From the NCBI GenBank assembly GCA_023105745.1, contig JALGQZ010000001.1, forward strand, positions 67,288,937 to 67,352,936: 64,000 nt of DNA, read 5' to 3'. Source of the stretch: Austropuccinia psidii. Lineage: Eukaryota > Basidiomycota > Pucciniomycetes > Pucciniales > Sphaerophragmiaceae. A model generated the notes under the pieces. It saw nothing but the letters and a program-made list of their open reading frames with translations. It did no database searches and was not told the origin of the DNA. This document shows, one piece after another, positions 37,628 through 50,530 of this stretch. Position 1 is the first letter of the stretch. Each line of letters starts with the position of its first letter. A program made the position numbers and the translations under genes.

Positions 37628-38546
37628 CTAAATTACTCAGCGCAAATGATCCATTTATTGAAGATGAATGTCAACAATCCAAAAGTTGCTCAATATTATT
37701 ATTTTTCATGTCATTTACACTTTCTTGAATTGTTTCTCTTGGATCTTCTTTTTTTCAGTTGTTATAATCATATAGGTACACTATAAGACTTTTTGGAATG
37801 TATTTGGTAAGGGAGGGGAAAAGTGAATTTAGAATAAATGTCTATCCAAGGCCTGAAGACTTGTCTCATGGCTAATTTCTATGCCTTTATGTAGGTGTGG
37901 ATTAAAAATACCCCTTCATGTGATAAGATATATCAGATCAAGAAGGGTGAATTAATAAAAGAAAATACAAATTTGTTTGGATATAACCTTCAAATTATAA
38001 TAGCTAAGAATTCATTTCAAATTATCACGTAATAGAAGAAGCCAGTTTAATCCATATTTTAGGAACACATGATTTTAATTTATTTGTACACGTTCACAAG
38101 ATCTCTGTAGATGAACTTTCATAATGAGCTTAGTATGCCTCTTAGGATCCCAACTTTTGTTTCATAAAGAATTTGTTTGTTCAAGTTGACTACCCTCTCC
38201 ACTTAAGCCCATTCGAAATCAAATATAGGTGTGAATAAAACAGCTCATAGAGGTCTATGGTAAGATATGATATTAACAATGGTAAATATTCCTCTATGAG
38301 AACTGGAGAATTTTACTTTTAAAATTGATATTGAATTTGAAAGCTTATTTTTGGTATTTTGACTTTCATCAATCATTCCTCAATGTTTTAGCTGTGAAGA
38401 GTTATTATACTTTTCAAAATATTCAGTAATAACAAATTTATTATGAAAAATTGTATAAATTTAAAATTCAGCATTCGCCTTGCAAAAACGTATCTTGAAC
38501 CTGAGACTATTCAGGTATATGATTTTATTTTAAGAGTTAGTTATGT
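37628..38546. other. Spacer between gypsy family 1 and family 2 fragments
   Basis: AT-rich DNA with no coding frame, element end or known motif. Confidence 0.4.
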
Positions 38547-38789
38547 TTTTTAAGTCCAAAAAGGTCACAAAAAATATTAAAAACTCATTTTAATAATAAG
38601 AATTGAAATTCAAATCTTAAAAACAATGAAAACAAGTAAAAATGACATAAAATGGGATAAATTCTTAATTATGTCATAAACTAATGGAGAGAAATATAAA
38701 AAGGATTACAGAATTGGAATCCCCATTCAAAAATAAATATATATCTCCTTCAATTCATATCCATAAGCCCCATACTTACTGAGATACCT

Positions 38790-38824
38790 GGATATATGCA
38801 CTTTTATGATTGGTGCATATATTC
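38790..38824. promoter_or_regulatory. Conserved LTR stem-loop, copy 1
   Basis: ATATATGCAC and GTGCATATAT face each other across an 11-nt loop. The outermost base pair is mismatched here but perfect in the 3' copy at 54381. Its conservation in three diverged LTRs suggests function, perhaps as a protein-binding site or RNA hairpin. Confidence 0.6.
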
Positions 38825-39600
38825 ATGTTTTTAGCCCATGTCTTTTGAAATACTAATGATAAGGACATTATCCAAAATCAAAGCTACCACAAAGTAGCTT
38901 TATGAATAGATTTATAGAATTTATTTTGAAAGCTATAAACAAGGTTAATAATGATAAAGAGAAATTGGTCAAAATAGCAATACCAGTTGGCTGCTCAAAG
39001 TTAGAAGTGGTCCAAGCTTATAACAAAGTGGATATTCAGACTATACTGGCTCATATTGGAAGGATTATGTAATTTTCATCATTATATTCAAGGTATAACA
39101 CCATGAAATCATGGTGTAAGTCTAAAATAGCAAATTTCAACAGAAAGGATGAATTACAAGAAAGAACATCAGACATAGAGCTTTGACGATGTAATTATAT
39201 CCTCTTGGAAAAATAGCAAGAAAATTCCAAGCTATCAGGATTAACTCTCTGAATTTCAGTTTTGTGGAAGACTGAAAAGTTATCAATGATGAAATTTAAG
39301 CCTTAAAAAGGATCATTTCTGATTTTTAATTGTCATCTTACTTTAAGATTAACAGGTTAATAATAGATAAAACTAGTGGATCTTGTTATTTTATGACTAA
39401 AGCCACCTTGATCCACAAAATTAAAGAATTTTCTAAGCTTATTATGTCAGCAAATTAGAGTTACAGTGATAAATCCAAAATATGGCGTAATAACAAGATA
39501 AAAAGGGTTGATAATGATTGAAGCATCACTAAACCTTATATTATTGATCAATTACAGTGAATAAAGCCAATATGTGTCTAATAGAAGGAAGGATATGCAC

Positions 39601-39630
39601 TATATACAGACCCCTTCTTCCTCTGTTTCC
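39601..39630 (+). promoter_or_regulatory. Family 2 LTR core promoter, copy 1
   Basis: TATATA is followed closely by a CT-rich CCCCTTCTTCCTCTGTTTCC. The same TATA plus CT-rich arrangement occurs in the other two LTRs, so it probably marks the RNA polymerase II start region. Confidence 0.5.
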
Positions 39631-40267
39631 CACTAAGATGTGTCAAATTCAATAAAGCATTAAATAAAAGGTAATACACTTTGTTCTTTATATATATAAC
39701 TCTTATTTTATGAGAGAATGAAGTTATAATCTGTAATAATCACTTCCTTTTCTATGATTACACCAATTTTTTATTTTTATTTGTTGAATTCTTCTATATT
39801 CTTTATATCCACATAAAATAGTAAAAATTGTATTTCTCTCATTTTTATTGTAGCTACATTTTTAAAAAATTTAAATTACTTTATTAGGTTTTAAATAACT
39901 CAAAATCAATATATTAAGATTTGAAAGTGTGTTATTTTTCTCTATTATCATTCATTAATGATCCTTTTATTAATATAAATAGTATTTATACTGATATATA
40001 GCTTTAATATTAGTAATATTATCTCAATAAATTGTTTTTTATTATTGAATAAAAACTTTTCATGCATTCATTATTCTGTTTTAAAAATAATAAATTTTGA
40101 TACCAGATATCAATTTATTATTTATAAATAAAATAAAGTATTGATTTTGATAATAGCTCATTATTATAATTATTTTGATCTTATTATTCATGTCTACGAG
40201 GACATTCAGAGTACAATAAATAGAATGTTGGTAGTTTTTACCTATTGTATCATAGCAAAAATTTACA

Positions 40268-40821
40268 TTTGGGAGCCTGGCTGTGCTGTTTACTTAAGAG
40301 AGCTTATAAAAATATTTGAATTGGGTTTATACACTACGAAATTATATTTATAATCATAAATTATCAAAGAACTTCATATTTATTGAATTTAAAAGCTATT
40401 GAGACATCTGGATAGTAATTCTATTTTCTTACATGTGGTTTTTCACATCCTTAGACTTGCAAGGACTTTCTTCCAGTGACTTGAGTGATTTGATAAGATA
40501 TTTATAAATTGAAAATATAAGTTATATCATATTTTAATTGAAGAATCATTTAATTATATATTTTATTTTAAATATCATTATATTTTCAAAGGATAAAAAA
40601 TAAAAGAAATAAGAAAAATGAAAATAAAAAAAATAAAAGATATAGAAATATAAATAAAATAAAATAAAAAAAATGAAAATACAAAAAATAAAAAAAATAA
40701 ATATCATTTTAATTCTTTTTTGAATATTCCTCTTCTATAAGAAATATAAAAAGAAATTTTTACATGGAAATCAGCATATTTTTTCAAAATAATACACTTT
40801 AAATAAAAGAATTATATTTGT
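40268..40821 (+). other. Leader of gypsy family 2 copy 1, with primer-binding-like site
   Basis: Immediately after the LTR the sequence TGGGAGCCTGGC (40270-40281) is shared exactly with the full element at 47659-47670 and sits where a tRNA primer-binding site is expected. Downstream, 40588-40703 is an almost pure A-rich tract with AATAAA units and hardly any C. Confidence 0.55.
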
Positions 40822-42790
40822 TTGTCTTTTTTGAGGTTTGAGAATAACCCAACAGAGGATAACCAAACCACTGTTCAAATACTGGTGGAAAAAATTTCTC
40901 CAAGTTGTCCAACACTAATTGAAATCAGGACAAGAAAATACAACAAACTGGTTTTTCCAGGACCCACTATTCAGGACTCTGAAGGTGAGCACCTTTATTG
41001 CATTCCATAAAAAGAATTTTTTGTTGTTTTTTAATTTCTTTTTCTTGTCTTTTTGTTTCCCAATATGACCACTAGAAGAGGTTCCCAATACTCCATCCAA
41101 TCAGATGGAGGTGGACTCAGAAGTAGAAATTATCTCAAAAAAGCAACAATAAATAGCAAAGTCCCCAGTGGAACAGAATCCACACAAGGAAGTTCCATAT
41201 CTCAAAGGCAAGTCCTTGATATTCCCATTCTTTCTGAACCTGAATCAGAGCTAAGTATTCTTCATTAAAACAGAAATAAATCATATTCAGAGGGCTCAAA
41301 TAGACATATAAAGGAGCCAGTACAAATGGTATTACACAGTCTACAAAGACAAGGACCAGTATATGTTTCCCCAAATCCACCAAGGAGTCATGAACTCTAG
41401 GAACATATTCAAGGAATTTCTTCAGGAAAAGGAAATAGTGAACTACTACAATGGATGGAATCTACTATCATGCAAACCTCAAATCAAAAAGAAAAAGGAA
41501 TGGCACAGCAAAAAGAGGGAGGAAAGCAAGGAAGAAGCCCCAGTAGCTTCTATCAGAAAGCCTAAAGCCAAGCAACCTCCCCAGGAAGGACAAAATAACA
41601 AGAAAAAGAATTTGAGGAAACTATATCCCCCACTTACAGTATTCCATGGCCAATTACTTTCAGCATAGCCAGAGCCTTGATGGAATTCAAAGACAACAAT
41701 GAACAAACAACCATCCATCCCCAATAAATAAATTTTTCTCCTGATGTTTTAAGTACTTAATTATAACTACAAAAAAAAGTATCTTACCTTCAAAAAACAT
41801 TAAAAATACTTTATTATCATTGAAAGAACTAAAAAGCAGTATATTATCTTTATCACAATGTTTTGGCCAACATAAGAAAGAGCTTGATAATATCAAATTT
41901 AGGGCTGAAAATAATAAACCAAAACTTTAATTAACCATACTAAAAAGCTAATTAAAGGACAACAGGAGCTGTATGGGTACATAAGGAATATGAAAGAAAA
42001 GACTTTGACAATTAATTATGACCAAATTATTGACAATTTAACAGAAGAATTCAACAAATTGTGCATTTCTGTTGGAAAATGTGGAGAAAAGACTTAATCA
42101 CACCAAATGTTTCTTCTAGATCATGTAGAAACAAGTGATGAAGCAAGAATAAATCTTAAAGATAAAATTCAAATTAAAATAAGACTAATTACTCAGTTAA
42201 TGGATAAAATTAATGAGGCTAACTTAAATATCCCAAAGTTATCAACCCCATTTTCCCATATAAGAATCCCTGGAAATCTGAAAGAGGAAATAAAAAATCC
42301 CTTTATAAAAGATATGAGTCATTGGGAAAATAATCAAGTTTCAACAGAAGAAGCACCTCAACTTTAATAATGGCCAAAATTCACAGGTGAAGGTGAATAT
42401 ATATGTCATTTATTTAAACAATTGATATGATCAAAAAGATTATGCCATGCCAGATGAATTAATTACTGAAAGATTACATTAATTATTTGAAAAATCTGCA
42501 ACAAGATGTTATTATGGTATAAGACAGTAAAATGGAAAAAATACCTGGTCTTGGTGGAAAAATGAAATACTCACCAAGTGGGAAAATGAGACTTGGAGGT
42601 ATAAAATAAATAATGTGTTTTCAAATTACTTCTTTTATCCATAAAAAGACAAACCTTAAGCTTTGTTCTTGAAATAAACTGAAATATTAAATGCATTTTA
42701 TGCAGAAATGAACTAGAGAATGCCTTAAGGAGCAGGTGCATAGAAACATGTTCCACAGGAGAGTACATTAATGCACTAGAACATCATAGA
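40822..42790 (+). pseudogene. Gypsy family 2 gag, copy 1, decayed
   Basis: Fragments in several frames match gag of the full element. They include KREESKEEAPVASIRKPKAK and PPQEGQNNKKKNLRK near 41510-41620, KINEANLNIPKLSTPFSHIR near 42210-42280, FTGEGEY near 42380 and a segment near 42690-42780 corresponding to the full element's 49910-50045. The part coding for the zinc knuckle and all of pol are missing; after about 42795 the sequence switches to an unrelated repeat. Stops and internal deletions make it non-functional. Confidence 0.75.
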
Positions 42791-42800
42791 ATTTTGTTTA

Positions 42801-42977
42801 AAATTGAATCTCTCAACCAGGACTATCCAATGGTACTAGCCAAATTAAGCTAGCATCAAAGCTACAGAATTTGTGCCTAAAAATGAGCCAAATAAGGGTG
42901 AACAAAATATTCACCTCTCATCTAGCTTCTACAGTTTTAGTGTGAGAGACCTAGGGTGGGGTTCTTTTGAAAATAGC
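42801..42977 (+). repeat. Unnamed dispersed repeat R1, copy a
   Basis: About 175 bp here match 57502-57674 at roughly 75-80% by eye, sharing TATCCAATGGT, AAAGCTACAGA, CAAATAAG and CACCTCTCATCTAGC. Here the sequence continues after ATAGC. In copy b it is interrupted at that point by a gypsy family 1 LTR. Confidence 0.65.
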
Positions 42978-43101
42978 ACAATAAGGGATCTCAGATGGCT
43001 CCTTCCATATTCTTGGATCTCATCTAGAATAGAAGTTATGGAGAAAACAAGCTCAATACAGGATTAATAACAAATGCTCAAATTGATAATACAATATAAA
43101 A

Positions 43102-43470
43102 CTAGTATACCTTTGCCATTACTATTTCTAGGTATACCAAATGAGTATCCATTGTGTAGAACTCATCAATGGCTACAGAATGAGCCACTTTTGAGCTCTG
43201 TATCTTGAGAACTGACAAATATATTCTTGTTTTAAGATTATAATCCAAAATTAGCCAGTATGGGATCTTCCTGTGGAACATCCATCCATATAGTTTAATT
43301 AAATGCTTTTTATTCTTTGATTTCTCATACCCTGACAGATAGGAGTCATACAGAAATCTTCTGTAAAGTTTCTGATGTGTCAGAAGCACCAGAACACACC
43401 TGTAAACATTTTTGGTCAAGACTTTCACCCTGTACATGGTAAAAATCCCAACTTGTGGTTCTAAAGCCAC
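43102..43470 (-). other. Unassigned 122-codon open frame
   Basis: This is one of the longest uninterrupted frames outside the gypsy coding regions. The product would start MALEPQVGIFTMYRVKV and contain LLTHQKLYRRFLYDSYLSGY, a Lys-rich KSKNKKHLIK segment and SVAIDEFYTMDTH. I do not recognise a domain; a fragment of a retroelement polyprotein is one possibility. No introns, promoter or neighbouring partner can be identified. Confidence 0.3.
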
Positions 43471-44199
43471 ATTTCCACTAGATACAAGTCTTTATTAAGT
43501 GTATGGAGCCACAAACTATCTCACAGTAGTAAAACCCTTCACTCTGTTGTTGTGTGCAGAGGTAATAAACCTCCCACTACCCCAGAAAAACATAAAAGGA
43601 GCCTTTTCCTCATCAAAAGGAAAATTCATTATCTGTTAGTAGTATTTTTATGTGGTATATCTTTGTAATAAGTTTCACCCTTAAACTGTAAGCAGGTATA
43701 ATTATAAATTTAATCATAGTAAATTTTTTCATTATAAACCAACAGATAAGCACCACACCCAGGGCTATCAGTAGTACTCACCATCACTAAAATCTTTAAT
43801 ATAGCCCTTATAGTCATCTTAACATGAATTTATCACTATCATAATCATGTCACCCTCACCTTTACAGCCTCTTATTATCATTTTAAGGCTAAATCATAGA
43901 GTCAGCCTCACATTTTGGGGCCTGGCCTGGCTTTTTGCCTATTTTAGACAGTTTTTTTTAGCTTTTTTTCACTATTTTCTGCTCATTAATATTCTTCTTA
44001 GAATTTTGGACCTGTTTTATTGCTTCTTTGGACCTTTATTAAGTCATCAGAAGTCTTTGAGGGGATTTATCTTTGGTTTTTCTCTATGCTAATCCTTTTT
44101 ACTCAAAAAATAAGAAATAATAAAAAAATAATAAAAGAATCAAGAATATATAAAAACCTGTATACATAGTCTTCATAATTTGAAAGAGCTATAAGTATA
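43471..44199. other. Region upstream of the tandem array, no gene
   Basis: No supportable coding frame. By position it could be part of the 5' end or LTR of the family 3 gypsy element whose gag starts at 44933, but no LTR partner is present to test this. Confidence 0.35.
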
Positions 44200-44774
44200 T
44201 AATTCTCATTTATAAAATAGTTTGTTAAGAAAACTATAGTCATGCTTTTTACTGAATTTTTTTCATAATAATATAGATAGAGTATTAAATGTTTGAATTT
44301 TTCTTTAAGAAAAACTCTTATAATTCAGTTTTTCACCAATGTTTCTGTGAAAAGTGATTATTATCATGATTTTTGATAGTCTCAATAATAATTAAGCTTT
44401 TTGAAAGACTTTCTGAAAAAATATAATCATATTATTTTACTGATTTTTTTCATTATAATACATAATTTTTATATATCATGTGAATTTTTGTTCAAGGAAA
44501 ATTATAATAATTCATTTTTTCAACCAAAGAGGCATGAAGAATTGATTATTTTCATTATTATTGATAGTTTCAATAATAATTTCATTTTATAAAATACTAT
44601 AATTCACAAAATATAGTCATAGGTTTTTTTATTGAATTTTATTCCATAATAATATATACAAAGTATTTATTGTTTGGGTTTTTATTTAAGAAACACCCTT
44701 ATAATTTAGTTTTTTCCACCCAAATTGGGGTTGAAAGTTTATTTCAGAAATTATTATTGATAGTTTCAATAATA
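44200..44774. repeat. Tandem repeat, three units of about 190 bp
   Basis: Three diverged units end at about 44391, 44579 and 44774, each closing with GATAGT(T/C)TCAATAATAA. Shared internal words in each unit are TTTTTTCAT or TTTATTCCAT plus AATAATA, then TTTAAGAAA or TTCAAGGAAA, then TTATAATTCA or TTATAATTTAG and TTTTTTC with ACC. Unit spacing is 188 and 195 bp. Confidence 0.75.
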
Positions 44775-44932
44775 ACTTGTCAAAACTGATTTATAGATCC
44801 TTAGCTGAAAATGGATTGAAATAAGCTAGATAAGACTCTAATTCTGGAAATCAGGGTTGAAACAACCTTATTTTAAATTCTTTGTATTTCCAAGAGATTA
44901 GTCCTTACAAAGAGAATTAGTCATCAGGATGA

Positions 44933-45874
44933 ATGGATACCGGAGAGGGAAAGAAGTTGAAGGTGATCAAAAATCCTAGAATATGGAAAAATGAACCTTC
45001 CTCCACCTTTCAAAATAGTGTCCAGCAGCAACCCTTCAGGGAAGGCTTGCATAAGCTCAAGAAAATTTATTCTGACCCACAAACTCCTCAGAGGCCTATT
45101 CCAATGGAGAATGGGAGACATGTTATTTAACCTAGAATCCCACTGTCAAGCACTTGGAACAAGTTTCCAGAAGATTTCCCTCAAGGAGAGATTCTTCAAA
45201 TAACTCATGTATATCACCAAAGGGTAGAATTCCAAAAAGAAGTTCAAACTTCTTGAAGGAAGGACACCCAGTATTGGAGACAATCCAGCTACTTTCCAAG
45301 CCACAGAAGCAAGATGGAACCAGAGAGAGCATAATCTGATTCATTCAGGCTCCCCAGGAGTGGAAAATTGGCCTACCTCCCAAGTGTATTAAAACCACTC
45401 AGACTCCAAAATTCTTCCCAATCCAAGTTAGTTCTCAGGGGAAGGATAGGATCAAAAGGAAAGAAAAACCTTTATTCAACCAGAGGTAGAAAGAGGAAGA
45501 CCCCATGATCCCGAATATGTTGGAATTGGTGAAAGGAGTACAAAAAAGCAACAAATAGTTGTAAATACTTCTGTTGGAGCTGAAAGCCCTAAAATTAAAA
45601 ATGATGTCCCTACTCAGAGTGAACACAATGTTGTGATCCCTGGGAGCACCATAAGGAGTATTTTACTATGGATGAAAATCACCAAGTTTGCAAAGAATAC
45701 TCAGCAAGCAGTTGATAGACTCAAAGAGTATATCTCTAGTTAAAAAGAGGTAAACACCATGCAAACCAAAATCATCCATATTCTCTAAGAGGGCTATTCT
45801 AAATCAAGGAAATCTTCAGAAGAAACCAGAAAAGGACTCAAGAAAATTCTGGAGTATCAACATCACTTTAAAAG
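44933..45874 (+). pseudogene. Gypsy family 3 gag, N-terminal part
   Basis: From an ATG at 44933 the reading contains PSSTFQNSVQQQPFREGLHK and IYSDPQTPQRPIPME, then, across frame changes, further Gag blocks. It ends in SSEETRKGLKKILEYQHHF directly before the LTR at 45875. This is recognisably the N-terminal part of a Ty3/gypsy Gag known to me from A. psidii. Its C-terminal continuation is found 10 kb away at 55979-57060, so the gene was split by insertion of a family 2 element. Confidence 0.8.
45870..45874. repeat. Target-site duplication AAAAG, left
   Basis: The five bases before the 5' LTR are AAAAG, and the five after the 3' LTR (55975-55979) are also AAAAG. Removing the inserted element and one copy restores the host gag reading frame across the junction. 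Confidence 0.7.
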
Positions 45875-46127
45875 TGTGAGCCTTTGAGATATACCAAATA
45901 TACAAAAATGTAATAAAACAACTTTTCAATATTTATTTTAATAATAAGAATTGAAATTATTATCTTCAAATATGTAAAAACAACATAAAGAGGCATAAAT
46001 TCTTGATTATCTCAGAATCAATTGAATAAAAATGTGAAATGAACTGCATCATTGGATTTCCCATCAAAAACTACACAAATACAATTTTAATGTCATATCT
46101 TTAAAGTCAGGCTTACCAAGATAACCT

Positions 46128-46162
46128 GAATATATGCACTGTTATGATTGACACATATATTC
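46128..46162. promoter_or_regulatory. Conserved LTR stem-loop, 5' LTR
   Basis: GAATATATGCAC and ACACATATATTC face each other across 11 bases. Two changes weaken the pairing relative to the perfect 3' copy. Position within the LTR (about 255 bp from its start) is the same in all three copies. Confidence 0.6.
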
Positions 46163-46952
46163 ATGGTTTTCACTCATATATCTTGAATTATGAAAGATAA
46201 AGAGTTTAAAAAAGAATAGAGTTACTGTCAAATAACTGTGAGAATACAGATATAAACTTTCTTTGACAAGCTATAAACAAGGTTATAACTTACAAGTGTT
46301 TATTGAACAAAATAAAAATAGCTGTTGACCACTTTAATTTGAAATTAGTCCAAACTCAAAAAATTCAATATTCAAATGCTACCAGCTCATACTTGAAGAA
46401 TTATGTAATTTCCATCATTATATCAAAGGTATAAACCCCTGAAATCATGGTTTGAAGTTGAAAATAGTAAGTTTTGATAGAAAAAATGAGTTACAAGGAA
46501 AATCATCAAAAATAGAGTTTTGATTATGTAATTGAATGCTCTTGAAATCTTAGTAAGGACATTCAAAGCTATTATAATTTACTCTTATTTCATGCAGAAT
46601 GAATAACTCAAAAGTTATTAATGATAAAAGTTAGAGCTTAAAAATTATCATTTATGATCACACACTGTAATCTTATTTTAATCTTAACAGTTATATAATT
46701 GATAAATATGGTTAATACTAGAATATTGTGATTAATACTAATGAAATATACAGAGTTTATCCTCCTTTAAAGCCCATTATTTCAGCAAACTTGAGTTACA
46801 GTGATAAATTCAAATAATGGAATAATATTGAGATAAAAAGGTTTAATTATGATGTAATCATCACTAAACCTTAACATACTTAGAAATATCAATTTATACC
46901 ATCAGCAAATGTCTAGTGGAATTGATCTGGACTGTAGGAGAGAAGAGTTTAC

Positions 46953-46985
46953 TATAAATGGAGCTCTTTTTCCTCTATTTCCCCC
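46953..46985 (+). promoter_or_regulatory. Family 2 LTR core promoter, 5' LTR
   Basis: TATAAA at 46953-46958 is followed by CTCTTTTTCCTCTATTTCCC, a CT-rich block kept nearly unchanged in the 3' LTR although flanking sequence has drifted. This is the likely transcription start region of the element. Confidence 0.6.
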
Positions 46986-47658
46986 TCAGACACATGAAAT
47001 CAAAAGGTAATTTATTTATTCTTTATACATAAATCTATTATATTATTAAAGAACAAAGATAATATTCATTATAGTCCCCAACTTTGATGTGATTTACTCA
47101 ATACTTTGTTGTTGTTTTTTGTTAAATCCTCTGTAAAAGTCTACAATTCCACATAAAATCAAGAATATTTGTAATTTTCTTTTATTTTTATTTGTAAATA
47201 CAATTTAAATATGTTGTATTTACATCATTTGGCATAAACTATTTTGAAGCTATTATATTAAGTGTTAAAAGTAGGTTATTTCTCTTTATTATTATTCTTA
47301 ATAATTTTTTTATTAATATAAATATTATTTATATTAATATATAACCTTAATATTAGTAATATTATTGTTATAAATTGCTTTTGATTATTAAATAGAAAAT
47401 TCTTATTCATTTATTATTTGTTGGTAACAATAATAAATTGAATTAAATAGATTAATTATTGAATAATAAGATATTTACTCTTATTGTATTATTTTATTTT
47501 ATTTAAATAATATATATATTTTCACACCATAATTATAATGTTTCTTTATTATTATTATTATTTTGAATATGATTCATTATTTCAATGAGGACATTCAGAG
47601 TACAATAAGTGAAAAATAATTAATATTTACTTATTTTTTCATAGTCAAACCTTAAATT

Positions 47659-47670
47659 TGGGAGCCTGGC
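47659..47670 (+). promoter_or_regulatory. Candidate tRNA primer-binding site
   Basis: TGGGAGCCTGGC lies two bases after the 5' LTR end and is identical in copy 1 at 40270. It begins with TGG, as a primer-binding site complementary to a tRNA CCA end should. The primer tRNA was not identified. Confidence 0.55.
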
Positions 47671-48109
47671 CAAGATATTTACTCAAAATACCTTTAAAGA
47701 GATCCAAATTGGGCTTATCAAATGATAAATCATGTTTATAATCATAAAATTGTATAATAATTTCAAAAGCAATTGTACTGTCTTAAACATGGTTTTTCAC
47801 ATCTGTAGACTTGCAACAACTTTCTTTGAGTGACTCTAGTGATTAAAGCAGATATTATTAAATTAAAAATAAATTTTTATTATAATTTGACTTAAAAAAA
47901 ATAATCATATCAATTCTTATTTTATCTTTGAAAATAAAAATACAAAAAATAATAAAAAAACATCTTTATTCCTTTTGATTCATTTCTCTTATTTTAAAAG
48001 ATACAAAATCAATTTCTACATGGAAATTTCCATATCTTCTCAAAATCAACACTCTTTATAAAAATACTTATATTTATTTGTCTTTTTTAGTATTTTCAGA
48101 CAACACAGA

Positions 48110-50294
48110 AGAGGACAATAAAACCACTTTATAATGATTTGTGGAAGAAATTTTTCAAGTTCTCCAACACCTGTGGTCAATAAGAAAAGAAAAGCTAAGA
48201 AATTAGTTTTTCTAGCACCCACTATTCAGGACTTTGAAGTGAGTACCTCTCTTAAATTTCCATAAAAAGACTTTTTATTTTTCTGAAATATTTTTATCTT
48301 GTCTTTTTTTAATATTACTACTAGAAGAGGATTGCAATGCTCCATATAATCAGATGGATTTGTACTCAGAAGTAGAAATGATCCCATAAAAGGGAAAAGA
48401 AAGGGCAAAATACCCAGTGGAACAGAATCCACACAAGGAAGTGCCATATCCCAAATGCACGTCCCAGAAATGACCATAATCTCTGAAACAGAGTTGGAAC
48501 TAAGTGTAAGTAGTTCCAACAGAGACAAATCAAATTCAGAGGGCTCAAATAGACATATATATGGGCCAGTACAAGAAGAATTACATGGTTTACAGGGACA
48601 AAGATTGGGAAATGTTGCCACAAATACACTGAGGAGTTATGAACTCCTGGCAAATTCTCAAAAAGGTCCTCAAAGAGGAGAAAATAGAAGAAAAAAGACA
48701 GGCAAAAAAAAGAGGGAGGAAAGCAAGGAAGAAGCCCCAATAGCTTCTATCAGCAAGCCACAAGCCAGGCAACCTCCTCAAGAAGGGAAGAGGAAAAAGA
48801 AAAACAACTGAAGGAAACAATATTCCCCAAGCTACAGGATCCCAACAATCCAAAAGGATGCCATGGACAATGTTTTAAAAATGGCCAGAACCTTGATGGA
48901 AATCAAGGACAAAGAGGAACAAAGAATGAGACAACCCCATTTACCAAAGAAATAACTTTTTCTCCTGAAGTTGTCAATACTTAACAGAAATTAAAAAACA
49001 TATATCACCTTTAAAAGACATTGAAAATAATTCATAATCTTCAATAGAAAGAAATAGTAGCTTATTATCTTTAACACAAATTGTTGTACAAAATAAAAAA
49101 ATAGACAGCATTAAATTTGTGGTTGAAAATAATAAACCAAAAGTCCTAATTGACAATACTCAGAAATTAATACAAGGACAAAAAGAACTGAATAAATAAA
49201 TAAGACATATCAAAGAAAAAACTTTGAAATCAATTATGACCAGAGTATTGACAACCTGCCAGGAAATTTGAATAAATTAACTATTTCTGTTGAAACCTTT
49301 GAATAAAAAAGTTCATCACACCAAAAATTACTTCTAGACCAAGTAGAAAAAAGTGATAAAGCAAGAATGAATGTTGAAGATGACATTCAAAGTAAAATGA
49401 GACTTATTACTGAGAAAATGGATAAAATAAATTAGGCTAACTTAGATATGCCAAAGGTATCAACCCCATTTTCCCACATAAGAAGTCCTGTCAATCCAAA
49501 AGAGAAAATGACAAATCCCCTTATATCAGACTTAATCCATCAAGACAAAAATCAAGTGTTAATGAAAGAAATATCTCAACTCCAGGAATGGCCATCATTC
49601 ACAGGTGAAGGAGAATATGACTATATGTAATTTATTAAGACAATTGACATGTTTAAAGAGGTTTATGCCATACAAGATAAATTAATCACTGCAAGATTAC
49701 ATTCATTATTTGAAAAATATGCAAAAATATATTATTATGGCATAAGACAAACAAATGGCAAAAATACTTAATCTTGGTATAAAAATGAAATAATCATCAA
49801 GTGGACAAATGGTGCCTGGAGGTAAAAAATAGAAAATGTATTTGAAAATTCCTTCTTTGACCCAGATAAGGATAAAACTTTGACATGGTGTTTAAAACAA
49901 GTTGAAATATCAAATGCACTCTATCCATCAATGTCACAAAAAAATGGTACACATGAAGATACTTATAAAATATGGAGGAGAACTGGAACGTTCCCTGAGA
50001 AGCAGGTGTATAGAAACATGCTCCACAGAGGTGTATATTAGTGCACTGGAAGATATAGTGACAGGAACCAAAATTGGCAGAATATCAAAAAATTTGGATA
50101 TCAAAAGTCCAATTAATCCATTTATTGAGAAAGACCAACCAAGAGAATCTTTCAAACCCAATACTTCTAGCACCAATGAGTGGATAAAAGGCCATAAATG
50201 TGGTGGTATTGGACACTTGGCCAATCATTTCCTCAAAAAGGAAAAAATCAATGAAATTGTAGAAACAGAAGACCACAATGGAAAGGAGGATTAA
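48110..50294 (+). pseudogene. Gypsy family 2 gag, decayed
   Basis: Gag would form the virus-like particle inside the cell. Pieces include SNSEGSNRHIYGPVQEELHG and a Lys/Glu-rich KKREESKEEAPIASISKPQA (48455-48811), PKVSTPFSHIRSPVNPKEKM (49448-49630) and, at 49902-50294, SQKKMVHMKI-like text in a shifted frame, CIETCSTEVYISALEDIV and a relic zinc knuckle HKCGGIGHLANHF. The knuckle lacks its first and last Cys, so RNA binding would be lost. Many stops lie between the pieces. Confidence 0.8.
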
Positions 50295-50530
50295 TCTTAT
50301 TATTAAAAAGACATTGAAGAGTCAAAAACTTCCAAAAGTGATGAAATTAATATAATTAATGCACAAATTAACAATATTGACTGAATATACAAGGTACTAG
50401 ATGTAAATTCAACCTTAACACAAGCTGGAACATCTGATAAAAGCCTCACAAATATATAAGATCCCAAACTGAATAGAAAAAAACCTGCAATAGGAATGGG
50501 ATATACAGCTTAAACCTCAAGTATAATTAT

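Larger units (their letters stand above)
38547..40267 (+). repeat. Gypsy family 2 LTR, copy 1
   Basis: The sequence aligns along its length with the LTRs at 45875-47656 and 54128-55974. Shared landmarks are CCAAAAAGGTCAC near the start, a stem-loop at 38790-38824, a TATA box at 39601 and the end TTTACA just before the conserved TTTGGGAGCC. It is the 5' LTR of a truncated copy whose gag follows. Confidence 0.8.
45875..47656 (+). repeat. Gypsy family 2 5' LTR
   Basis: Begins TGTGAGCC and ends CCTTAAA; the end was probably TTTACA originally, as in copy 1. It carries the stem-loop at 46128-46162 and the TATA box at 46953. Length is 1782 bp. Confidence 0.85.

Noticed and set aside
40588..40703. 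A-rich tract as a LINE or SINE tail
   Set aside because: It sits in the leader of gypsy family 2 between LTR and gag; no LINE coding or target duplication is present.
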